Position numbers and translations under genes: made by a program. From Flavobacteriales bacterium UBA6770 (GTDB lineage Bacteria; Bacteroidota; Bacteroidia; Flavobacteriales_G; Salibacteraceae): DNA of 64,000 nt. Every line of letters starts with the position of its first letter. Position 1 is the first letter of the stretch. This document shows, piece after piece, positions 43,150 through 50,523 of this stretch. Location of the stretch: the NCBI GenBank assembly GCA_905181875.1, contig CAJIZH010000003.1, positions 868,001 to 932,000 on the forward strand, in the 5' to 3' direction. The notes beneath the pieces were generated by a model that searched no databases, had not been told where the DNA came from, and worked only from the letters and a program-made list of their open reading frames with translations.

Positions 43150-44499
43150 CTACTTAAATATTAGCTTATAGACATCATTTCCGTTGGCAAAAACAAACAA
43201 GGAAAGCAATAAAATAATCCCTGCCATTTGAGCGTATTCCATAAACTTTTCGTTTGGTTTTCTGCCAGAAATCATCTCATACAAAGTGAACATTACATGC
43301 CCACCATCAAGCGCCGGAATAGGTAATAAATTCAATACTGCCAGCATAATACTCAAAAAAGCAGTCAGCTGCCAGAATGTTTGCCAATCCCAAACTGGAG
43401 GAAATAGATTTCCAATTGCAGCAAAACCACCAACACCTTTGTACGCTCCTGTGGTTGGGTTAAAAATTAGTTTCAACTGACGCAAATATCCGCTCAATTG
43501 ATCTCCCGCCTTAGAAACTCCCGCAGGAATAGATTCAAAAAAACCATACTGTTTCGTGCTCAATTGATAGTATCCTAGTTTTTGAAGGTCTTCTAAACCT
43601 ATCATTGAATTCATTACGCCAATTTGTCCTTTGTCGTTAATGTTTACTGCAATGTCAATTGGAGAACCATCGCGCTTTACCGTTAAAATAATCGGCTGTC
43701 CGGCAAACTCTTTCAACACTACTTTGTATTCATCAAAATACGTATACTCTTTACCGTTTACAGCCACTATTGCATCTTTAACCATCAAGCCAGACGCTTT
43801 ATTTGGGCTTTCTTCTGGAATTTTTCCAATGATAAAAGGCATTCGATATAAAAACAACATTTTGTTTTCTTTTTCAATCAATGTCTCTATAAAATTTTCA
43901 GGAATTTTTAATGCCTCATTAGAGCCCCCTTCGTGCTGAACATTCACTGTTCCCCCGTATATCATCTCCCCAGTTATTCCGGCAAAACGCTCTATCTTTT
44001 TTCCGTTTATATCAAGAACCTTGTCTCCATTTCTGAACCCCATATCCATTGCCAAAGAATCTGTCACCCACATTCCGCCAGTTAGACTCTCGTTTGGTAA
44101 GTATTTTTCTCCCCAACCAAATAAAACCATAGAATGAATTACCATGGCAAGAATTACGTTGACTGTTACTCCACCCATTAGAATAATAAGACGTTGCCAA
44201 GCGGGTTTACTTCTGAATTCCCAAGGCTGTGGTTCTTTTTTCAATTGTTCTGTATCCATCGATTCATCCACCATGCCCGCTATCTTAACATATCCTCCTA
44301 GCGGAATCCAACCAATTCCGTATTCAGTTTCTCCTCGTTTAAATTTGAAAAGCGAGAATTTATAATCAAAAAACAAATAGAACTTCTCGACTTTAGCACC
44401 AAATAATTTAGCCGGTAAAAAGTGACCCAATTCATGAAGTACCACCAAGATCGAAAGACTTAGCAGAAGTTGACCAACTTTAATTAAAATTTCTTCCAT
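43150..44499 (-). CDS. rseP: RseP family site-2 zinc metalloprotease
   Basis: A 449-residue intramembrane protease. The zinc site HELGH is at residues 22-26 in the first transmembrane helix, and the second ligand motif is NLLPIPALDGGHVMF near residue 400. Two PDZ-like regions lie between (MGFRNGDKVLDINGKKIERF and SGLMVKDAIVAVNGKEYTYF). It cleaves membrane-embedded anti-sigma factors or remnant signal peptides and could act on anti-sigma proteins such as the one encoded at 37.8 kb, which is inference. A perfect 14-bp palindrome lies 17 bases before the ATG. Confidence 0.95.
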   Translation of the reverse strand: MEEILIKVGQLLLSLSILVVLHELGHFLPAKLFGAKVEKFYLFFDYKFSLFKFKRGETEYGIGWIPLGGYVKIAGMVDESMDTEQLKKEPQPWEFRSKPAWQRLIILMGGVTVNVILAMVIHSMVLFGWGEKYLPNESLTGGMWVTDSLAMDMGFRNGDKVLDINGKKIERFAGITGEMIYGGTVNVQHEGGSNEALKIPENFIETLIEKENKMLFLYRMPFIIGKIPEESPNKASGLMVKDAIVAVNGKEYTYFDEYKVVLKEFAGQPIILTVKRDGSPIDIAVNINDKGQIGVMNSMIGLEDLQKLGYYQLSTKQYGFFESIPAGVSKAGDQLSGYLRQLKLIFNPTTGAYKGVGGFAAIGNLFPPVWDWQTFWQLTAFLSIMLAVLNLLPIPALDGGHVMFTLYEMISGRKPNEKFMEYAQMAGIILLLSLFVFANGNDVYKLIFK

Positions 44500-44516
44500 T
44501 CATTTTTTGTTTGAGC

Positions 44517-44530
44517 GCGCAAATTTGCGC
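44517..44530. promoter_or_regulatory. 14-bp perfect palindrome upstream of rseP
   Basis: GCGCAAATTTGCGC is a perfect inverted repeat without a loop, 17 bases before the rseP ATG and about 66 bases after the dxr stop in the reading direction. Its symmetry suits a dimeric regulator's operator, or a 5'-UTR structure. Confidence 0.45.
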
Positions 44531-44596
44531 TTTTGGTTTTAGGTATCCGAATTATCTGGAAAGAATGTGAAAAGGACAGGATAAAAAAGGTTAATA

Positions 44597-45766
44597 TCAG
44601 ACACTTAGGACTAATTCTTCGGCACGAATTCGAGCCAATTTATCGGTTTGTACATAATCTTCGTAACTCGGCTTTGCTACAAAGTCTACTTTTTCCATCG
44701 TTTGTTGGTTAATCTCCGCAATGTCCAAAAATTTGATTTTATCTTCCAAAAATGCCTGAACAGAAACTTCATTTGCCGCATTAAGCACGCAAGCAGCGTT
44801 TCCTTTTCGGTCAAGTGCTGTAAAAGCTAAACCCAGATTCTTAAACGTTTTTCGGTCGGGTTGCTCAAATGTCAAGTTTGGATAATCCATAAAATTGAAT
44901 CGTGGAAAATCACTGTGAATCCTATTCGGATAGGCAATTGCATATTGAATAGGCAGTTTCATATCTGGCAATCCCATTTGCGCTTTCATGCTTCCATCTT
45001 CAAACTGGACTATCGAATGAATGATGGATTGCGGGTGAACAATTACATCAATTTGAGACGTCTCGAGGGCGAACAACCATTTAGCCTCAATCACCTCCAA
45101 ACCTTTATTCATAAGGCTTGCAGAATCAATTGTAATTTTCGCGCCCATTTCCCAGTTAGGGTGCTTAAGAGCTTGGGCCTTAGTTACCAATTTAAGGTCG
45201 TTTATTGTTTTACCTCTAAACGGTCCTCCTGAAGCGGTCAAATAAATCTTTTCGATTTTATTGTGGAATTCTCCAGCCAAACATTGAAAAATGGCTGAAT
45301 GTTCTGAATCTACAGGATAAATATTTACCCCTTTTTCTCGGGCTAATTGAGTTACAATTTCACCAGCAACCACAAGGGTTTCTTTATTTGCAAGGGCAAT
45401 GCTTTTTCCAGCATTGATAGCAGCTAACGTTGGTTTTAGGCCTGCGTACCCGACTAAAGCAGTCAAAACAACATCAATTTCCTTCATCTCAACTACTTGA
45501 GACAATGCTTCGCTACCTGCGTAAACCTTTATGTCATCTTCCCAAAGCGCATCCTTTACCTCTTTAAATTTAGACTCATCAGCAATTACTACCGCATTGG
45601 GCTTAAATTTTTTGGCTTGTTCTATTAATAACTTACTATTTCGATTAACAGTTAAAACCTCAACAACAAATTTATCTGAATGTGCTTCAATCACTTCAAG
45701 TGCCTGTGTGCCTATACTTCCACTTGAGCCAAGAATGGCAATTCCTTTAGGTTTTTCTTCTTCCAT
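44597..45766 (-). CDS. dxr: 1-deoxy-D-xylulose 5-phosphate reductoisomerase
   Basis: A 389-residue NADPH enzyme of the non-mevalonate isoprenoid pathway, converting DXP to MEP. The nucleotide motif is GIAILGSSGSIGTQALEV (usually GSTGSIG), the metal and substrate site includes YPVDSEHSAIFQ and LTASGGPFRG, followed by HPNWEMGAKITIDSASLMNK and GLEVIEA. The ATG at 45766 (MEEEKPKGIAILG) is chosen because a -7 element TATTTTTG (45782 to 45775) lies inside the longer 12-residue extension. It supplies precursors for carotenoids and lipid carriers. It is divergent from porZ. Confidence 0.96.
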   Translation of the reverse strand: MEEEKPKGIAILGSSGSIGTQALEVIEAHSDKFVVEVLTVNRNSKLLIEQAKKFKPNAVVIADESKFKEVKDALWEDDIKVYAGSEALSQVVEMKEIDVVLTALVGYAGLKPTLAAINAGKSIALANKETLVVAGEIVTQLAREKGVNIYPVDSEHSAIFQCLAGEFHNKIEKIYLTASGGPFRGKTINDLKLVTKAQALKHPNWEMGAKITIDSASLMNKGLEVIEAKWLFALETSQIDVIVHPQSIIHSIVQFEDGSMKAQMGLPDMKLPIQYAIAYPNRIHSDFPRFNFMDYPNLTFEQPDRKTFKNLGLAFTALDRKGNAACVLNAANEVSVQAFLEDKIKFLDIAEINQQTMEKVDFVAKPSYEDYVQTDKLARIRAEELVLSV

Positions 45767-45774
45767 AAGACCAA

Positions 45775-45846
45775 CAAAAATAACTTTTTGAATAACCGTC
45801 AAATGAAGTATTTACACTCGTTTAAAATAAAATCCGAATACTTTTG
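45775..45846. promoter_or_regulatory. Divergent -7 elements for dxr and porZ
   Basis: TATTTTTG on the minus strand (45782 to 45775) lies 8 bases before the dxr ATG. TACTTTTG on the plus strand (45839-45846) lies 7 bases before the porZ ATG. Both match TAnnTTTG and both predict very short leaders. Confidence 0.58.
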
Positions 45847-45853
45847 TTCTTAG

Positions 45854-48169
45854 ATGCTTATGCGACTTATACTTCCGTTATTATTTCTGATAACTTCATT
45901 TGTCTCCAACGCACAATCGGTGCCCATTGGTCAGTGGCAAGATCACCTCACTTATAGCAATGTTCCTTTTGTGAGTTTAGCTAACGGAAAAGCTTATGCC
46001 GCCTCTGAAAGTGGTTTGTTTTCTGTTGAACCATCAGAAAACTCTATAAGCCGATTGAGCACCATTAGCGGGTTATCCAATATTAAAGCAACTGCATTGG
46101 GCAGTGCCTCAGAAAGCGCACCATTATTTATTGGTTATGAAGATGGCGTGATCGATGTGGTTACAGGAAATTCTATTTCTCCTTTAATAGATATTAAACG
46201 TTCTAATATCATTGGCAATAAACAAGTAAATCATTTCAACTTCTACACCAATGAAATCTGCTTTGTAAGTACCGGATTCGGCATTTTACAATTCGATTTA
46301 GTAAAAAACGAAATTACAGAGACCTTTTTAATTGGAGCTAATGGCGGCTACTTATTTGTTAATTCAACAGCTGTTTTCAAAGGTGCATTATGGGCCGCAA
46401 CAGATTCGGGGATATACAGTGCTCTTATTTCTGATGACTTATTTGATCCTGCTAGTTGGACAAAAGATGTGCGGCTTAATGATTCTGTAACCACTTATGA
46501 CAATATAACATCTTACCAAAACACTTTGCTTGTAAATCGATATCAAGAGGGTTTTAGAAAAGATGAATTATTTCTATTTAACGGAACTACCTGGGAGGCA
46601 ATATTAGGAGAGCCTCAAGAGTCTTTTAGGGGATTAAAAGCTGTCGGTGATTTGCTAGTAATAGCAAACAGCACCAGTGTTGAGGTTTATAAAAATGGAG
46701 ATTTTACTAATCAAGTGCAACGCCTATTTGCTGTTGATGAAAAGAGCATTTTGCCGCGCTCTGTAACTTACAGTTCCGAAGGGCATATTTGGACAGGCAC
46801 CTCTGAGAAGGGCTTGATTCGGAGTCGAAACCCTTTTGATAATGATCAGTATTTAATCCCTGGACCGGTATCCACAAAGGCATTTGGGCTGAATTACTCT
46901 TTCGATGAAATTTATGTTAGCGGCGGCGGTGTTTCCGATATTCAGGTTAGAACAAATACTCGGGCTGAGGTTTCTAAGTTTAATGGAACCACTTGGACCT
47001 TATTTTCGGAAGCAACCATAAATCAATTCGACAGCATTGAAGACATTCTAAATACTTCTTTCAATCCCTTAATTCCAACTGAATTTGCCGCAGCAAGCAT
47101 GAATAATGGTCTCATTATATGCGATAATGCTAGCGTCAAAACAATTTATGATGTAAATAATAGCCCGCTGGAATCTCTAGGTGGTTCAGGTGCAACCTTT
47201 GTTACGGGTGTGCGGTATGACGCTAATGGAAACCTGTGGATCTCGAATAGTATTGCCAATAACCCTATAAAGGTTCTTACCGCTGAAGGACAGTGGATTT
47301 CGTTTGCCAGTAATACCGGCGTTCCCGAAACTACCAATCAGCTATTGGTAACCAGCAACAATCAGGTTTGGCAAATAAGACCTGGAAAGGGAATCTATAT
47401 TTTAGGACACAATGGAACCATTAATAACTTTGCCGATGATGATCTTCTGGTACTTCAAGAAGGCGGAGGAAACGGGAAATTAGCAAGTAATGATGTAACT
47501 GCTATGGCCGAAGATAATGATGGAAATGTATGGGTGGGAACCAACATTGGTATGACGGTTTTTTATAATGCAGGCAACATATTATCTGAAAATTCTTTTG
47601 ACGGATCCGAAATTCTTATTACGCAAGATGGTCAAACACAGGTGCTTTTTGAGAACCAGTTTATTACTGACATTGTAGTTGATCCAGCAAATAGAAAATG
47701 GTTTTCTACTCGTGGTGCTGGAGTGTACCTCATGTCTGCTGACGGCACACAGGAGCTCGCGCATTTTACTGCCGAAAACTCACCGTTATATTCCAATAAC
47801 GTGAACAGCTTAGCGATTTTACCAAAAACTGGAGAAGTTTTTATAGCCACAGAACAGGGAATTATTAGCTATAGAGGCGAAGCCATTAGTGGGAATGAAG
47901 ACCTAGAGGATTTATTAGTTTTTCCGAATCCTGTACCTCCAAATTATAATGGAAGTGTTGGTATTTCTGGACTAACGAATAATGCTGAAGTTATTGTTTC
48001 AGATGTTGGCGGATCGGTAGTTCAACGACTTACCAGTAGCGGAGGACAGGCTGTTTGGGACCTTCTTAATCAAAATGGATCTCCCGTTCAGAATGGCGTT
48101 TATTTGATTTATGTGGTCTCTGAAGAAGGAGATCAAAAAGCAGTTTCCAAAGTGCTTGTAGAGCGGTAA
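45854..48169 (+). CDS. porZ: Type IX secretion attachment-complex protein PorZ
   Basis: A 771-residue exported protein. After the signal peptide (ending SNAQ) the opening PIGQWQDHLTYSNVPFVSLA and ESGLFSVEPSENSISRLSTI are typical of PorZ. Two beta-propeller domains of the two-component-regulator type follow (GHIWTGTSEKGLIRS, NVWVGTNIGMTVFYNAG, ANRKWFSTRGAGVYLM), and a C-terminal sorting-like domain (LLVFPNPVPPNYNGSV to KVLVER). In Porphyromonas PorZ works with PorU, PorV and PorQ to attach cargo to anionic lipopolysaccharide after CTD removal. The presence of T9SS cargo elsewhere in the window agrees. Assignment is by architecture and length (about 776 in Porphyromonas). Confidence 0.88.
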   Translation: MLMRLILPLLFLITSFVSNAQSVPIGQWQDHLTYSNVPFVSLANGKAYAASESGLFSVEPSENSISRLSTISGLSNIKATALGSASESAPLFIGYEDGVIDVVTGNSISPLIDIKRSNIIGNKQVNHFNFYTNEICFVSTGFGILQFDLVKNEITETFLIGANGGYLFVNSTAVFKGALWAATDSGIYSALISDDLFDPASWTKDVRLNDSVTTYDNITSYQNTLLVNRYQEGFRKDELFLFNGTTWEAILGEPQESFRGLKAVGDLLVIANSTSVEVYKNGDFTNQVQRLFAVDEKSILPRSVTYSSEGHIWTGTSEKGLIRSRNPFDNDQYLIPGPVSTKAFGLNYSFDEIYVSGGGVSDIQVRTNTRAEVSKFNGTTWTLFSEATINQFDSIEDILNTSFNPLIPTEFAAASMNNGLIICDNASVKTIYDVNNSPLESLGGSGATFVTGVRYDANGNLWISNSIANNPIKVLTAEGQWISFASNTGVPETTNQLLVTSNNQVWQIRPGKGIYILGHNGTINNFADDDLLVLQEGGGNGKLASNDVTAMAEDNDGNVWVGTNIGMTVFYNAGNILSENSFDGSEILITQDGQTQVLFENQFITDIVVDPANRKWFSTRGAGVYLMSADGTQELAHFTAENSPLYSNNVNSLAILPKTGEVFIATEQGIISYRGEAISGNEDLEDLLVFPNPVPPNYNGSVGISGLTNNAEVIVSDVGGSVVQRLTSSGGQAVWDLLNQNGSPVQNGVYLIYVVSEEGDQKAVSKVLVER

Positions 48170-48232
48170 ATCTGTTGATGTTCCTGTGATTCCGATTGCT
48201 ATTGGGCCCGGAACCTAAATAAGGAAAGTGTG

Positions 48233-48595
48233 TTCTCGATACGCTTTTATTCCACTAGTTCCATAAAAGCACTCGAACTGACAGCTTTGATAATCGGCCA
48301 GATAGCAATTTAAATATTAAGTAAGCGTATTCACTAAACGGATACTCCAGCTATTAAAGCCAACGTCATTCCTCAAGAATCATTGAACTTATAGAACCAG
48401 GAGATTAATAGAAACTTCTATACGGAATCTATTAAATGAAAGGGTATTATCAATTTATCCTAATTCCAATACTTCCATAAAAGTACTCGGACTATAGGTT
48501 TCGTTACAGACTGTCACTTCGAGTAACGCGACATTAAGAGTGTTGTATCGAGAAGGGTATTTAAAAGTAGATTCCTAGTCAACCTAGGAATGACG
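48233..48595. repeat. Gap filled with dispersed repeat remnants
   Basis: The 455-base gap after porZ has no credible gene. It holds an inverted copy of the TTCGAGT...GTATCGAGAA family (48233-48284), a partial inverted copy (about 48462-48495, sharing CTTCCATAAAAGTACTCG), a direct copy (48512-48555), a degenerate CGTCATTCC unit (about 48364-48385) and a hairpin unit ATTCCTAG-TCAAC-CTAGGAAT followed by GACG (48571-48595). The copies differ by many substitutions, so they are old. Confidence 0.65.
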
Positions 48596-48624
48596 TGTTA
48601 GAATAAAGTTTTGTCAAAAAAGGC

Positions 48625-48933
48625 TTACGCCTCCAATAACAACCCTTTGTATTCTTGAATTTCTTCCATGTTCAATGGATTATCTGCTTTTGACATAAGC
48701 ATCAACAAATACTCAAAGCTAGTTTCTTCGTCTTCGCCTCTTTCTTCAAAAACGTCGATATCGAAGTTTTTATTTGCTTGAATATATTCGTAAACTAATC
48801 GCGTAACCTTAGTTAAAGTAGGGCTTTCAGCAGCTTTGAATATTTCTCTCAACTCGATTAACGCAGTGATTAATTTTTCGCTTTCGAATCCTTCTTTCTT
48901 GTATATCTTAAGTACGCTATCGAGTTCTTTCAT
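48625..48933 (-). CDS. Small acidic helical protein of unknown function
   Basis: A 102-residue protein without signal peptide or membrane segment. It is strongly helical and charged (VLKIYKKEGFESEKLITALI, VYEYIQANKNFDIDVFEERG, EDEETSFEYLLMLMSKADNP) and ends EYKGLLLEA. I do not recognise the family, but codon use and length support a real gene. It stands alone between two gene-poor stretches. Confidence 0.65.
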   Translation of the reverse strand: MKELDSVLKIYKKEGFESEKLITALIELREIFKAAESPTLTKVTRLVYEYIQANKNFDIDVFEERGEDEETSFEYLLMLMSKADNPLNMEEIQEYKGLLLEA

Positions 48934-49397
48934 GTCAAAAATTTGAATGCCAAAATTAGTATTCTAGCTGCTTAAGTAACGGAATAAAATGGGGTTTTTT
49001 AGGTGGGTTGGTTTGTACTGTTTTACCGCCTCACTTTATCCCCTCCAATGCAATGGGTTCTTTCTGTTTTCTAATGAAGGACGAAACCCTAAGCCTGCCC
49101 GAACGTCCTTTTTGGAACGGATTGGCGGCTTGTAACTATCCACCTCCCTCACTGTTTTCCAGTCTAAAGCATTGAGCATCGAACAATAAACGCATCAGTA
49201 TATGTGTTAAACATTTCAGCACTTGAAGCCCTGGCTAGGTTATAAATTTGGTAAAAACAGGAAATAAGAACAAATCATTACATTAAAAAGTCAGCTGGCC
49301 CTAAATAAACTTTTGTCTCGAGGATTAAACCAAAACGGACAAAAAGTATGGTTTTCTATACTCATGACATTCCGTATCACCTGGGTAAAGAGTATTA
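48934..49397. other. 464-base gap without a recognisable gene
   Basis: No frame over about 50 codons looks coding and no known relic was identified. Stops occur in all frames. Confidence 0.5.
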
Positions 49398-50051
49398 TTA
49401 TTTCCCTTCTGTTTCCTTAGCAACCGCTTCTTTATCCTCTTCTTTTTTATCGTAGAACTTGTTTTGAAAAACAGCTACTGAAATAACACCGGTAGAAATA
49501 GCAGTGTCTGCAATATTAAAAACGGGTCTAAAAAACATAAATGGATCTCCACCAACTGCAGGCAGCCATTCTGGATAAGATCCACTTGTTAGTGGAAAAT
49601 AAAGCATGTCTACCACTTTGCCATACATGAAGTCTGAATATCCCCCGTTTTCTGGCATGTAGGAGGCAATTTGATGGTAGGAATCATTGAACCAAACGCC
49701 GTAAAAAACAGAGTCGACAATATTGCCCAAAGCACCTGCAAAAATTAAGGATACGCATACGATGAGTCCCGAATGTGTGTCTTTTCTTTTTAGTAAATAA
49801 ACTAAGTAATATAAAATTCCGAAAACAGCTACAACTCTAAAGGAAGTGAGGAACAATTTGCCATACTCACCAGCGAATTCCATACCGAAGGCCATGCCGT
49901 TGTTCTCGGTAAAATGAATGTAAAACCAATTGCCCGCAATTTTATATTCCTGGCCCAGATACATGGTAGTTTTAACCCAAAACTTACTCCATTGATCAAT
50001 AACAACTACACCTATTGATACAACTAACGCTATTATGGTTTTTCTATCCAT
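49398..50051 (-). CDS. lspA: Lipoprotein signal peptidase (signal peptidase II)
   Basis: A 217-residue inner-membrane aspartic protease with four transmembrane helices that removes signal peptides from prolipoproteins. Catalytic-site text is LIFAGALGNIVDSVFYGVWF and VFNIADTAISTGVI, each with the family's aspartate. A loop of about 45 residues between these (SYHQIASYMPENGGYSDFMY and following) is longer than in E. coli, as is usual in Bacteroidota. The C-terminus is lysine/glutamate rich. Its substrates in this window include the lipoproteins at 0.9, 2.3 and 32.4 kb. A terminator separates it from the DksA-like gene. Confidence 0.95.
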   Translation of the reverse strand: MDRKTIIALVVSIGVVVIDQWSKFWVKTTMYLGQEYKIAGNWFYIHFTENNGMAFGMEFAGEYGKLFLTSFRVVAVFGILYYLVYLLKRKDTHSGLIVCVSLIFAGALGNIVDSVFYGVWFNDSYHQIASYMPENGGYSDFMYGKVVDMLYFPLTSGSYPEWLPAVGGDPFMFFRPVFNIADTAISTGVISVAVFQNKFYDKKEEDKEAVAKETEGK

Positions 50052-50060
50052 CTTGTAAAT

Positions 50061-50103
50061 AAAAAAGTCCTTCCCTCCCGAAAGTTTTCGGGGCCGGAGG
50101 ACC
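50061..50103 (-). terminator. Terminator/attenuator between the DksA-like gene and lspA
   Basis: On the minus strand a long stem forms around CCCGAAA/TTTCGGG with outer GTCC/GGAC arms, followed by six T, just 10 bases before the lspA ATG. The position allows termination of the ileS-dksA message or control of read-through into lspA. Confidence 0.8.
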
Positions 50104-50127
50104 TTAACAATTCAATTTGTTTTGTTT

Positions 50128-50511
50128 TTACTTCTGCTGAGCCATTTTAGCTTCGATACTCAATGTAGCGTGAGGTACAGCTTTTAATCGATCTTTAGGA
50201 ATCAACTTACCGGTTACTCGACATACACCGTATGTTTTGTTAATTATTCGGTTCAGTGCAGCTCCTAAATGATTAATAAACTTTTTTTGTCTTAATGCAA
50301 GCTGCGCAGTTTCTTCTCTAGTTAGAACATCAGAGCCATCTTCCATCATTTTAAATGTTGGAGAGGTATCATTAGTTCCATGATCATCACCAAGATTCAT
50401 AGTAGTTGTAAGGTCTTCCAGGTCTTTGTGAGCCTCTGCTAACTTATCATTAATGAGTGCTTTGAATTCTTCTAATTCAGCATCTGAATATCTTGATTTT
50501 TCTTCTGCCAT
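50128..50511 (-). CDS. TraR/DksA family protein lacking the zinc-finger cysteines
   Basis: A 127-residue protein with an N-terminal coiled-coil region (DAELEEFKALINDKLAEAHK), a middle segment DDHGTNDTSPTFKMMEDGSD and the C-terminal DksA globular signature YGVCRVTGKLIPKDRLKAVP followed by HATLSIEAK. Only one of the four zinc cysteines is present (YGVC), so it is a zinc-independent DksA type. DksA proteins enter the RNA polymerase secondary channel and tune transcription, often with ppGpp. It lies 12 bases after ileS and is cotranscribed with it. Confidence 0.9.
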   Translation of the reverse strand: MAEEKSRYSDAELEEFKALINDKLAEAHKDLEDLTTTMNLGDDHGTNDTSPTFKMMEDGSDVLTREETAQLALRQKKFINHLGAALNRIINKTYGVCRVTGKLIPKDRLKAVPHATLSIEAKMAQQK

Positions 50512-50523
50512 AACAAATGGGTA

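Noticed and set aside
48934-49397. Possible relic between the 102-residue gene and lspA
   Set aside because: Short stretches such as THDIPYHLGKEYYYFP can be read, but no family could be recognised and all frames have several stops.
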